In this document: piece by piece, positions 1-12,000 of the stretch
Layout of the letters: every line of letters begins with the position of its first letter
How positions within the stretch are numbered: position 1 is the stretch's first letter
Source of the DNA: Acanthosepion pharaonis
Taxonomy: Eukaryota; Mollusca; Cephalopoda; Sepiida; Sepiidae
NCBI GenBank assembly: GCA_903632075.3
Contig: CAHIKZ030005576.1
Location: forward strand, 745,001-809,000
Reading direction: 5' to 3'
Length of the DNA stretch: 64,000 bases
Position numbers and translations under genes: made by a program
Notes under the pieces: generated by a model
What the model saw: only the letters and a program-made list of their open reading frames with translations
The model's database searches: none
Told to the model about the DNA's origin: nothing

Positions 1-660
1 TATGTATATGACTAACTGCATGATGTATGCATTTTATTAGGTGTGTACAAAAGTTCCTAGTGTAAAATTGATTCTCAACTGTGTATTCAGTTTATAGATT
101 TCAAAAAAAGATTTCTGAAAACTTCTGCACACACCTAATATAAACATTTACCATGTACATGACAAGAGGATCAACAACAGAAATAACTGGGAAGACAAGA
201 CAGCATTTTCTCAGCCACAACCTGTAATATCCTGATCAGTATTCACAGACAATTTTTAAACAAGGCATTATCAGTTTCTCTACTCACTAAAAAAGTGGTT
301 AAGCCTGCTCAAAGACAATAAGTGAATGTAAAAGTCTGCATAAAGAAGTTTAATCTATTGCACATAGATGAATAGAGGCTGTAGTGTTTTGTTTTCAAAA
401 TAGTAGGTTATTATTAATATTATTATTAAATAAGAAGACATATTTTATATAATATCCAGTCACAAAAAACACTTCCTAATAAAATACAAGCATGCCTTAT
501 ATACCATAAAATACATTTTAAAAAATAGCAGCTGAATAGGTAAAACCCAAGCAGAAATTCTGGAGTCATTTTAAAATTCTATTCTGCATGCTTTTATTTG
601 TGTGTGTATGTGTGTGTGTGTGTGTGTTAAGGTCAACTATAAAAAAAATAAAAAAATAAC
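1..660. other. AT-rich flank, nothing recognised
   Basis: No coding exon or known repeat recognised. It holds short A/T runs and a small GT microsatellite near 600-626. A short open frame over the GT run is a simple-repeat artefact. The region lies about 5 kb beyond the HACE1 stop codon. Confidence 0.5.
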
Positions 661-663
661 TGT

Positions 664-842
664 CTACTCTTCCGAGATGAGGTATTATGTACACTATTTA
701 CATTATTCAGACTATTATTCTCATCTTTCTCGCCATATTTATTACAATGTTTCGGCTGTTGTATGCTCCAGCCTTCTTCAAGTGGTTGGAATGCTGAACT
801 GAACCCTTTATTTTGCTCACTGGGGTAGACTGTTCTAGTTCC
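664..842 (-). mobile_element. 3' part of tRNA-derived SINE (family A), 5'-truncated
   Basis: Read on the minus strand, this is the body and tail of the SINE found complete on the plus strand at 845-1142. It has the same Y-rich body, then GAAGAAGGCTGGAG, a hairpin GGCTG/CAGCC, GAAACATTGT, and an AT-rich end with TGTACATAATACCTCATC. The tRNA-like head is missing. With the neighbouring plus-strand copy it forms a head-to-head inverted repeat with arms of about 150 nt. Confidence 0.75.
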
Positions 843-844
843 AC

Positions 845-1142
845 GTGCACAATGGATAAAGGTGTTGGTTAGATCCAGTGACAGGACCCAAAGAGTGTGA
901 GTTCAATACCCGGTTAAGGCAGTGGAGAACTTGGAAAGGGGAATTAACAGGAGATAACTGACATCCATTAATCATGGCACTAGAATAGTCTACCCCAGTG
1001 AGTGAAATAAAGGGTTCAGTTTGACATTCCAACCACCTGATGAAGCCCAGAGCATACAACGACCAAAACGTTGTAATAAATATGGCAAGAAAGATGCAGA
1101 CAATAGTTCAAATAATGTAAATAGTGTAGTGTAAAAAAAATA
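845..1142 (+). mobile_element. tRNA-derived SINE (family A), near full length
   Basis: The head carries pol III-like boxes: an A-box-like ATGGATAAAGGTGTTGG near 851 and a B-box-like GAGTTCAATACCC near 899. The body includes CTACCCCAGTGAG. The tail contains CTGATGA (1037-1043), AGCC, a loop, GACC, then AAAACGTTGTAATAAATATGG, and ends in an A-run. Other copies are at 30893-31190 (-) and 47270-47572 (-), with pieces at 664-842, 47578-47632 and 47695-47830. A tRNA gene is rejected because there is no cloverleaf. Confidence 0.8.
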
Positions 1143-2130
1143 ATTAAATGGTAGTTATGTCTCAAAAAACAAGGTGACATGGTCATAAAAGATTTTGGAC
1201 GGAAAACTCCATTAAAAATTAGACTTACTCTACTTATTGCAAGCCATCTTAGGTTTTACCATAGCAGTTCTAAGCAGTACCACTGCAGGGAGGTTACTAG
1301 GCAATCCGATTCAATCAGGCAGTGTCATGGATCCTACTTGGTTCACAATGATTGTCACCTGGGCCCGGTGGTTCATGCAGATATATGAAATACTGCTGGT
1401 GTGCTCGTGGATATTTTAATATTCTGTCTATTTGGCCACAGAATTCCTGCATGTTGCCATGTTGGCCAGCCTAGCATTGTGTACTTACATGTGTAAACTC
1501 TGTTACTCAAAGAGCATTTGCATTGATTGAAGGCTCAAGGTAGTTTATGGGTAGAATGCAGCATGTGTTGGGTTAGCTGAAAGAGATATTTCTCAACCAA
1601 CTATGACCCATAGTTTTGGTTCAGAAGTCAGATAGCTTGGACTAAGGAGAAATGCAAAGATGGTGTTGAGAATCTCTGATATCAAATACCTCCTGAGCAC
1701 GTCTGATTGTAAACCATTGTGACACCAAGCTCAATTTGTCAGCATGACAACCTTTTTCCATGATAAAGGATGCTCAAGCTGAATATCCAAGATTTCCTCT
1801 GGAGATCACCATCAAAGAAGATAGCAAATGAGGAATGTCTTGAGCTTGCAAGTGTCACCCATGTTCCAGAGGGATAATAACTATCAAAGTCCCAGCTCAA
1901 TCATGTAATGTGAACAAATGATATTATACTGCATGAGAGTTCATTTGGTTTTGAACTATGAAGGGTTTACCAATGCTAATGTCAGGCATAAGATCATCAT
2001 CGAACCTTTGGTTGTCAGTTACATCCAGTACATTGCTAAAGATCAAGATGTCTTCTCTGACTGGGTTTATGAGCACTTTCAGGAAAGAGTCATACTAAGA
2101 CAACTTGACAGATAAATCCTAGTCTTCATT
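1143..2130. other. Unrecognised decayed segment, possibly an old transposon
   Basis: More balanced in composition than its surroundings, with several short open frames on the plus strand (for example 1918-2115, 65 codons, ending YEHFQERVILRQLDR). None matches a family I can name. Even composition with many stops suggests an old mobile-element remnant rather than a gene. Confidence 0.35.
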
Positions 2131-3889
2131 AAATATATATATTATATAGATAGATGGAAGTTGTATCCCTTATTGATTTTGGAATTTCCATTTCCATGGT
2201 CAGAGAGTTCATCTGGGCTTTCTGAAAAATGTGGCGACTCAGTCATCATAAGTTAACAGATGTGGCAACAAGCAAATTTTGAATGTACAAAAACAATATT
2301 TTTTTTCATTTTGGCAAAAAAATAAGCTATATCTTAGCTTTGGGAAAATAATTTTTGGGAGTGTTTCAAACCCCATATCGATATCGCATGTATACCTGTA
2401 ATTTGGGGGGGGGGGTCGTCCAATTTTTTTTTCTCAATTTTATTAAAGAAAAAGATATTCTTTAAATAAAAAATTATGTAATATCAAAGGTGAACATACA
2501 GAAAATTGAGCTTGCATTTTAACAAAAATAATTAAAAAAAACTAAAAATTTTTTTTAGAATTGGTGCTTGCATAATTTAATAAAATGAGTGATTTTCTTT
2601 CAAACTGGACAGAAATAAAAAAAATATCTACCATCTACAATACACTTATGGCACTTATTTATTTTAAAAAAATGACATTTAATTTTTCAGTGCAATTTTG
2701 AAATTCATCCTATTGCTGTGTCACAATTTTTTTTTTAAAATAAATACATGTTTGAGTTTGAATATTCATAAAAATGTAAGGTTTAATGCCATTTTCTAGT
2801 ATGAACCATTTTTAAAAGAAATTTATTTTATTTTTTCCCTTTAGCAACTGTTAGATTATTTTTCGTATGGATGTACAAAAAGGACATAACTCTGAAATCT
2901 TGCTTTGACTTACTACTAATCAATACATGAGTATTATTAATCTAATTTCATATCTCTCATTCAGTCAGCTTTTGCCTTGAAAGCACCGTTTTCTGATCTA
3001 ATGTTGTGTGTTTGGTTTTTTGTTTTGTGTGTCTGTTTTTCTGCATTTATTTTACTAATTCTTGTATACAAGAATGACCAGTACTTACTTCAGTAATTAA
3101 ACATAAGTTGTTATTCTAAGTTTTTATTATTTTAAAAACAAATCATTGACTTATTTTTCCTGTACAATTTGACCCTTCATCACCAAGAAAATGTTCAGAA
3201 TTAGGACAAAACTATTTCATTCTTATAAAAAAGAATACTTTACTGTCATTTTTCTAAAATTTATTTGTAGAATAAATGCATTTCCTTTCACATTAATTTA
3301 AATTTAACACAAATTACATTTATGCTATATTTTTTTTTTAGGTAGCACTTTAATGCCTTCAAATTCATATTAAAGTTTAATAATTAAACTATTGGTTATA
3401 TAAGATTGAAGAAAATTTAGTTTTAAACATAAATAACAATTTCCTGATTATTTCACTGCTAGCCTTCCATACTTCTTTAGGTTTGATTTTTTTTTTTTAC
3501 TTTTGCTTGCACTGTTTTGGACAGGCATTACAGTATTTCTATTTTGTCTTTTGACCTCACAGGCTACTACTGTATGTAAATTTTCATTCTTTCAGAAAAT
3601 CCAGTTAATTAATCCTTAAATTTACTAACAGACTTTGAAACACATCTCTCGGATAAATATCAGATTTTAAAAAGTATTTTAAATTTGTTGTTTACATTTT
3701 TTATATTACAATGGTGGCTCAATGAGTCAATGAATGACAAAAAGTATTAATGCTTTAAAAATGCCTAAAAGGTTGGTTTATATATGTAAATTTTTCCTTT
3801 AATTAATTAGCATGAAGCCATTATCTTTCAAATGAAACTGAAATTTAGATTCAAAGAAAGCATTTAAATTATTTTCATGTTTTTTTTTT
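2131..3889. other. AT-rich intergenic DNA
   Basis: Long A and T runs, a G run (2403-2415) and no supported exon or repeat family on either strand. Confidence 0.5.
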
Positions 3890-5375
3890 TTTAGAAAGTC
3901 TGTTGCAGTGCCTACTGAAGATCAATTTAAATGTCTCATCTTCATTGCTGGCCTTCAATCTCTAGACACTTGTGATGTGCACACATGACTAGGTTATTAT
4001 CCAAATTGGTACAGGATAAAGACATCACAGTAAAAGCTCTTACAACTGAATGCCAGAGGCTTATGAACCTTCAAAAAGACAACATGAGAATTCAATAACA
4101 GCCATCACTTTCAAATTTGTCTACAACCAGAAGCGTTCAAGCAAAGAATAAACCATCAAACACTCCAAGAAAAATTTCTATTGCTGCATGTTGGTCATGT
4201 GTTGAATTGCACTACAAAGAAGGAAAATTTTTGTCATCCCTCAGAAGGCAAACATTCAAATCAAATTCAAAAACAAGTTTCAAATTCAGTTTGGGGAAAA
4301 AGCTGCATCGAAAATGGTCAAAATCAAATTGTGTGTCTGTAACATTCAAAGTTGACTTCAAATCCCACAGAAAATATATTAGTTTCTGTTAACAATGTTC
4401 CAATGTGTTTCCAATTTGACAGTTTCAGATATCACTTTGGTCTCATTGATCCATGTTGGAACAAATTGGCAAGCCAAAGTTGTTGAAAACAAATCACCTT
4501 GCCCAGAGTGCATGTGGTAACAAGATTCTACTCACTGGTTAGTTAAATTGCACAGTTTCTTTTCTTGAAAAACACTTTTCTGTTAAATGTTATATTTTGG
4601 ACTCTAATCTGAATTTAATTGGTTTAGACTGGATAGATGAGCTCAATTTCTTCACTGTTCTGCTCAATTCCATTTTTAACATATTTTCCTTGGTTTCCAA
4701 CACTAAGAAATTCCTTCACACACACACAACTAATTTCAGTGGTGTTTTTCAAGAGAACCTTGGGTGCTGCATGAAGGTCAAAGCCACCCTAAAGCTAAAA
4801 CCAGATGTTTAGCCAGCCTTTGGACCAAAACACCCTGTTCTTTATGCTGCTCTTGACATAATAGAAAAAGAATTAGATTACCTTCAACAATTCAGATTAA
4901 TCCAGCCAACAAATTACTCTATGTTGACTACTCCCATTGTCATTGTCAAGAATGCAGATGGAAATGTCTGTATATATGCCAATTATTTTTCTTTAAATGC
5001 ACATCTATAATCAATACCAGAAGACCTTACAAAGTTAAATGGTGGAACTTGCTAAAATTGACTTTTCACATGCTTTCCTACAAATGGAAGTTAAGGACTC
5101 CAAAGAGATCCTTACAATCCACAAGGGTTTATTTACATACAACTGTCTTTCTTTTGGTGTCAAAACAGCACCAGCCATATCCCAGCAAACAATGGATGCC
5201 CTGTTAATAGGAGCTACTGCATTCATTGAAGATATCATCATTGCAAGTGCAACCCAGGATGAACTCCTGATATGTCTAAATGTCTATTTTATGTTTACAA
5301 TCAGATTAAACAATATATGAGAGCTGAAAAAAAAGTTAATTTTCCCAGACATTGATTAAGTACCTCAGGTTTATT
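3890..5375 (+). pseudogene. Ty3/Gypsy-type retrotransposon remnant (gag-protease-RT)
   Basis: A broken polyprotein read across several frames. Around 3920-4090 a Gag-like stretch (FKCLIFIAGLQSLDTC) is followed by a decayed nucleocapsid/protease region. From about 4810, the start of reverse transcriptase appears (IEKELDYLQQFRLIQP, then TTPIVIVKNADGNVC). At 5039-5320 comes the RT palm: AKIDFSHAFLQMEV, then LTIHKGLFTYNCLSFGVKTAPA, then IEDIIIA where Gypsy RTs normally have YLDDI. Multiple stops and frameshifts make it non-functional. No LTRs were seen, and RNase H and integrase are absent. It lies just 3' of HACE1 on the opposite strand. Confidence 0.75.
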
Positions 5376-5379
5376 TTTG

Positions 5380-5381
<2 letters not shown>

Positions 5382-5441
<60 letters not shown>
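5382..5441. repeat. (TA)n microsatellite
   Basis: About 58 nt of uninterrupted TA. A smaller TA/CATA run follows at 5540-5582. Confidence 0.95.
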
Positions 5442-5448
<7 letters not shown>

Positions 5449-5778
5449 ACTAAAAATACACAAATTGATACACAATAAAACTAAGAAATTATATATTTGT
5501 TTTAGTTCAACTAACATATCTTCATATTTATGTTTTAGCAGTATATATATATACATACATACATACATATATATATATATATCTAATGAGTCAATATTTT
5601 GAATAGAAAGCATTCTAAGAGACTTTAAAAATTATTTTTGCATTTCATATAATTATATATATAAATATAATATGCAAATGGTTGTCATGTCAATTTCTAA
5701 GAGACTGGAATGATATATTATAATCTATGCACACAAATATTTAGAATATATCATCTAAAATTAGACCACAAAATTATA

Positions 5779-5784
5779 TTTATT
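5779..5784 (-). promoter_or_regulatory. Candidate HACE1 polyadenylation signal
   Basis: TTTATT on the plus strand reads AATAAA on the minus strand, about 185 nt downstream of the HACE1 stop. In AT-rich DNA such hexamers are common, so this is only the best-placed candidate. Confidence 0.3.
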
Positions 5785-5967
5785 TTTGAGGTATACATCT
5801 AGGTGTATTTTAACAAACACTGTCTCTGTTTAAAATATATGAAAATAGGTGATTATTTTTTCAAGATAAAATATTCCAGATTTTCTGCAAGGATTTGAGG
5901 TAAATAAGAAGCCAATTATGTAGGTATTTAGATAGGAAAATGTTATATTTAAGCAAATGTTTAAGCT

Positions 5968-6070
5968 CTATGCCACACCATATCCTTGGCTGCCACAGTG
6001 GATTGCTACTAAAAGTCGATCTTTCAACTCTTCTCTCGTTGGATACTCTGGAAGCTTGAACAGGTTTATA
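5968..6070 (-). CDS. HACE1: HACE1 last coding exon: HECT C-lobe end and stop
   Basis: Acceptor TTTCAG at 6071-6076. The exon's first base completes the catalytic Cys codon (TG|T), followed by INLFKLPEYPTREELKDRLL and the canonical C-terminus ending HCGSQGYGVA and TAG (5968-5970). It is the closest match to vertebrate HACE1 in the window. Confidence 0.97.
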
Positions 6071-9000
6071 CTGAAAGAGATAAAAAAAAAATTAATTTTA
6101 CTTTTTCTAGAATATTATAAAATGCACATATTATTATTGATTTTATTTTTGGGGATTCTGTGAGTTTTCCTTTTTATTCATACTGGAAACAAGTTTCCAG
6201 TTGCATAATTAAATATCAATTATTATTATTAATATTTATGAATCAATTTTCATTATGAATCAAAACATACTGAAATATTTAAAACAATCAAATTTTACAA
6301 TTTTGCTAAATATAAACCATGACATCTTGCATAAATCATGGCTGAATTTTTCAATTTATGTGATTGATGGAAATAAAAGTCAAAATTCAGTCAAATCAAA
6401 ACTCTTCCTATTAAATGATAGTTGTAATCTAGTGACATACAAAATTAAATTAGATAATCAAACCATGTTAAATGTCAATTGAGTCAACAGCAACTAGACA
6501 TTTATATATGCAAAAGCATTCTTTACAAAGGTTTTAAGATTTCAAAATTAAAAAAAAAACAATCTAATAATGCAAATCGTAATTGATACAAATACATTTT
6601 TTATAATGAGCTTCATATATATATTTTTTTATTTTTAAATAAGACAAGCTTACCATGTACTGGCAGTGGGCAGAGCTTGCGGACTGTATTTTACATGACT
6701 AATGGAAAACTTTTGAGTGGAACCAACGCCATTCAAGTTGGCAAATCCACCATAAGGGACCCTTGAGCTGGAAAGAGAAAGATGAAATCATTTCATGTTT
6801 TCAATCAAGTCTCTCAGTTATACAAGCAAAGAATAGATAAAAAGGTATTTATAATAATGCTAACATTACTCATGCTAAACACAGACAATTCTTTTACTAT
6901 TTCAACCCTATTGTCACTACATGCAACTAATGATAATTACAGTCACCTAGTAAATTATTAAAATTATTTGAAAATGAAATCAGCAAAAGGTATATTTTCT
7001 ATAGTAAAGGCACAATTCAGTGTATAAATGCTTGACGAGATTCAGTAGTTAATTGAGAGCTTTAAATATTTGCCAGTTATATTGATTTGGGCATTTCAAA
7101 CTGAGCATCACTCCTTTCATTTTAGGGTGAAAAGTATATTAAAAGTAGTGACTTTTTAAATGTTAAATCCTATTCAGAGTTAAATTAAAATAATATAACA
7201 TTAATATATTTTCTCAGTATATTCATATATTTGTACAAATTACCTAACCATTGTTGCTTCTTACAAACACAATGTCATAATGTCACAAATTCATGTTGAA
7301 AAATTTTGGTGCTTACCTTCCGGTGACAAACTGTAAAAGCAAGACACGTTCTGGCGAGGTCATTTCACTCACAACATCCCAAAACCACTGCAAATGAAAG
7401 AGACAAAGAAGAACTTGAAAAATGTGTTTCAAGAAAAGAATTAAAAATGATAATTTATAGTCATGAATGTTCTTAAGCTTAAAATGTTTAATACCAAATG
7501 ATGTTAACTAACATTTTTACTACTTGTTAAGCATCAAGTGAGGTTAATTACGTAATGTCCAAGTTTTCATTTTGTCCTCAGCAAACTACCATCATTAATA
7601 TTCACTTTTCGATATGAAATAGTATATTCATATTTAATTTGTCATCATAAATCTTTTCAATATGGAGTAATACAATTCATGTTTAATATGTCATCATAAA
7701 CCCTTTCAGTATGAAGAAATACAATTCTTGTTTAATTTGTCATAAACCTTTTTGATATGAAGTAATACAATTCATGTTTAATTTGTCATCATAAACCTTT
7801 TCGATAGGAAGTAATACAATTCATGTTTAATATATCATCATAAACTTTTTCGATATGAAGGAATACAATTCATGTCTAATGTCATCATAAACTTTTTCGA
7901 TATGAAGGAATACAATTAATGTTTAATTTGTCATCATAAACCTTTTCAATATGAAATAACTATAGAGATCAAAATTAAAGTTAAACACAAAAATAAGTTT
8001 TAACATTTTATAATATTGTTCTTTTAATGGAATATGGAAATATTACAAGAGGAAAGACATGAAATCATTAAGAGAGAGAGGAAAAAGAAATTACTGAAAT
8101 ATGTGAATCTATTGATTAGAAGTAATGTAGAATAGATGAGCAAAAAAAAGAGGAATCCTGTAAAGTAAAACGTGCCTCAATGACAGGAGATGTATCCATG
8201 TAGCTGCTGTACTCTGTATGGGTTTTCCAGTCTTCCAAGTCAATGGTAGGCAGGCCAGACAGCATTAATTCCTGAACAAACATATAAAATTGATGCAAGA
8301 TAGAAAAATTTTATTGTATTAAGAGGGATATAAAAAAGGATATGTTTAGAAGAGGATTATCTATGATTAAAAGAAAGGAAGAAAATATTCCACAGATCAA
8401 AAAAAAAACTTTAAAAAAAAAAAAAAAAAATTCCCCCAACTACCTCAGTATTAAAATGGCACCTTACTGCAAAATAAATATTTACCAGAAATTTCTTTCT
8501 AACATTCTTAAATTTTTCAAACTTGTAGTAAACACAGCTGCTCAGACCATGTCAAAGTTAAAATTTTTTGAGAATTATATACATATACATATATTTATAG
8601 AAGCATGGTGGAGTAATGGATAGTGACTAGGATTGAGCAGAGGACAGAGTTTTAATTCCAGTCAAGTTCGTTACATTCATTTATGTACAAAGACCCTTGG
8701 GAAAGGTATGAATTCATTTCTTCTCCCCCCAGCTATGGATAAATAGTGGGACAGGCTGCCTCCTATAACATTGTCTGGCAAACAGAACCTGATTATGACC
8801 TTTTGAGGGCCCTAGGCTATTGAAAATATGCCCGCCCCCAGGTGGCGACACCCTCTAACTTTCCTACACCCATCTTGAATATTTTTTATTCATGATATAT
8901 TTTAGTGATATTTACATAACTATAAATAAACTTATTGCAAATTCTTTAAATAAACGAGAACAGTTTGTCAATAAAAAAATATTTTTTAAATATACCACTA

Positions 9001-12000
9001 TTTTGCAAACCAAATTAGCAAAGATTTCAACACAACAGTAGTAAAAAAACAGATTTTTTATAACCAACAATAAAATGATCAAAATAAATGAGTTTATCAT
9101 ATGGTGAAAACTATTTAGAAGTTATAACATCTACAACATTAAAATCACCACTTTATAAACATTTCTAAGATTTAAACATTCTGTAATAAAATCAAACATG
9201 GTATCTATTTGAAACACAATAACACAAACTAAAACATTCTTTTCTTTGCTTCCTGAAAAGCCAAATAAATATGAGTTTGCCATATTGATATCATTTCAGT
9301 TTATAAAACTATTTAGAAGTTATAACATCTAGAAAATTAAATCCTTGCTTTATAAAAGTTTGAGGGGCCTTAGGCTACAGCCTATACGAGCCTAAAAGAG
9401 AATCTTACCCTAGTGGTAACTGGTCTAGCAGAAGAAAAACTCTGATATCAAAACCTCCAACTATGAGTAAATTGTGGGGCAATCTGAGTTCTGTATCCTT
9501 GGTTGGCAACCAGTTTAAGAGAAGGACAACTCTGAATTCAAAACCATATATAGCCCTGGTGAAGCACATACTATGCAGCTAAAGGAAAGTTTTATGGAAT
9601 TCACACTGAGTTGATGATCTCAACTACGGTTGACCTCCTCCTCCTCCTATATGCATATATAAAAGTAGTGTTACTTGTAGTTGCTCCCAAAAAACAGTAA
9701 TATTCACTATTCTCTATTATGTTTAGAGTTGGAAAAATGATATTTTATAAGGTGTAGATAATTTTTATGTGGTTTAGTATTAAATTGAATTTTGATCAAT
9801 TATACATTTTTTTTAAATGTAAGAATTATTTACAATACTGTCAATAATTAGACAAATAGCTTTCCTGTAATATTTAAAAGTTAAACAGTTATAGCAAGAA
9901 ATAGCCACTGCTATAAAGATTGATTATTTTATTCATATAAATGGAATAACTAGTGTAACCAATTTTTAAAGTTAAGAAAGAGAAAGAAGAGTTCTCATCA
10001 GAACTGATTTATTTTTTATACCTTATCAACCCTTTCTGTGGATTATTTAAAGCTGAAACATATTTTGGATTGTAACAATAATTCTGTTTATTTTTTTTGT
10101 GAGCAAAAATTTGCATTAACAATTTTTTTGAGAATAATGATTTTTCCATATACACAACCTACTATTTTACCCGTAGCTGGGAGAAGAAGATGGATTCATA
10201 CATTTCCTAATAGCATTTGTGTATAAGTAAATGCAATGAACCCAACTGGAATTCAAACTCGGTTCTCTGATTTCCCATTCCAAGCCACTATCCATTAATT
10301 CATTACACCACTTGCACATACATGTTTACATCAGAATGAACAAAAAAGTATTCATTAGAATTTGACTTGTTTTCCAATAAATTCAAGGAAAGCTATCTGC
10401 TACTCTTGAGTTTTGGTTCATAGGGACTATTACATTTACATTTGAAAATATGATGAGTTTGTGGCAAAAAGTTTCAACTGAATCTCTTTTAAACTAGTAT
10501 CCATTTTAGTAATTATCAAAAGCAACATCAGAATAATTACAAATATCCAACATGGCAGCCAAATTGAACAGAAATGTTTTTATATTCAGTCATCATCATC
10601 ATGACGACGCAGGCAGTTACCCACTTGTTGGCCCATGTGAGTATCGTTTCGCTCTAGCTGACTGCATTTACATTTTTCATTTTTTTTTTTTTTTTTTTTT
10701 TCCGTTTTTTAAATTTTTTTTTTTTTTTTTCCCCCTCCCTCCCTCCCTCCCTACTTATTTGATAATTTAGTAAGGAATCCGATCCGAAATGTTAACAAAG
10801 TAAAAACTAGAAAAATGGAAAATTGAATGTCTTCTACTGGATGTGATAATAAACCGGGTAACCGTATTTTCAATTTTTTTTAGAATAGACAATGGGACTT
10901 ATACTAAGTTAAAACTTAATGTGATAAAGTATAGCCATTTGTGAACCAGGACTCCTTACCTGTTATCTCCCCCTCCAATCCTTCCCTCTGTTTTTTGTGT
11001 CGTCCTTTTTTTTGTGTTATCTGTAATAGGGAGTAGGTAGTCCCTTCTACCGCCCGGTCAACACTCCTCCCCCTTCTATTGGACATGAGTAGAGGCTTAC
11101 ACCTTGTTTCTTGTCTAGGATGGGGTTCCTGGTACTGTCTTCTCTCTCGGCCTCTGTATTAGTGCAGGTCTGTTTCTCCCGTGATGCGTGCAGTCTGTGG
11201 CAACATCTCTTCATTCTGAGGGTACAGGGGGCTGACAGTTCTCTGGTTGCTGTTTCCGACTGGTAGTTAGGAGCCCTAACTCTTGCGTAGCGTCTTGAGC
11301 GGCTGCTCTGATCAACAGTTGTATAATACCGGGGTGTTTGTAGTGCCATGTCGCGCGTGGAAAGGTGTCCCTGCAGTCACCTCCGTGGGCAGCCCTGAGG
11401 CCACATAATGATGCGGATTTTGCCAACTCCTCTCTGCCCGCGTCCACGGTTTGAAACTGTCTGTTTTCTCTTACCTCAGGCCTTCTCATCTTTGCAAATA
11501 AACCAACATGAGTTACAAAAACCGAAAGATTTACCCTAAACCAGCATCTCAGAAACCACCTAAACCCCTCAACATTTCATTCTCCAACATCCGGGGCATT
11601 AGAACAAACTTCTACAGTCTGGAATCTTTCCTCACTGCAAACGGCCCGGATATACTGGCTCTCTGTCGACTAGACAAACCTTGTCTCATCTATCCCCCCT
11701 CTTCTGATCTCTCGATCCCCGGCTATCTTCCTCTCCTCAGAAAAGACTCTCTAACCCACATGCACGGTCTTGGTGTCTCGTCAGGAACATCTCCCCTGGC
11801 CAGAGAGTCCTCTCTTGAATCGCCTGACCAGTCATACATGTGTCTCCGTCTCTCTCTCCTCAATGCGGTAAGCTATCTCTTCTTCCTTTACCGCTCTCCA
11901 TCCTCTCAAGACTGTGAGATACTTGATAGCATTTCAGACAACATAGACAAGGCTCTCTCCCTCCACCCGTTTGCTCACATTTTTGTGTTTGGAGACTTTA

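Noticed and set aside
845..1142. A functional tRNA gene (box A/B-like sequences here and in other SINE heads)
   Set aside because: No complete cloverleaf; repeated in several copies with common SINE bodies.
1918..2115. 65-codon plus-strand frame as a gene
   Set aside because: No family match, no splice context, and surrounding stops suggest decayed repeat DNA.
7608..7965. CRISPR-like array
   Set aside because: The copies are direct tandem repeats without unique spacers, in a eukaryotic intron; the same holds for the 54-bp and 41-bp arrays.
8158..8175. Alternative GT donor four bases after the GAG at the end of the 8176-8271 exon
   Set aside because: Using it shifts the frame and loses the WFWDVV continuation of the HECT domain; GC donor preferred.
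11047..11489. Two overlapping minus-strand open frames in GC-rich DNA
   Set aside because: They are antisense to the LINE 5' region and match no protein family; GC-rich composition alone lengthens open frames.
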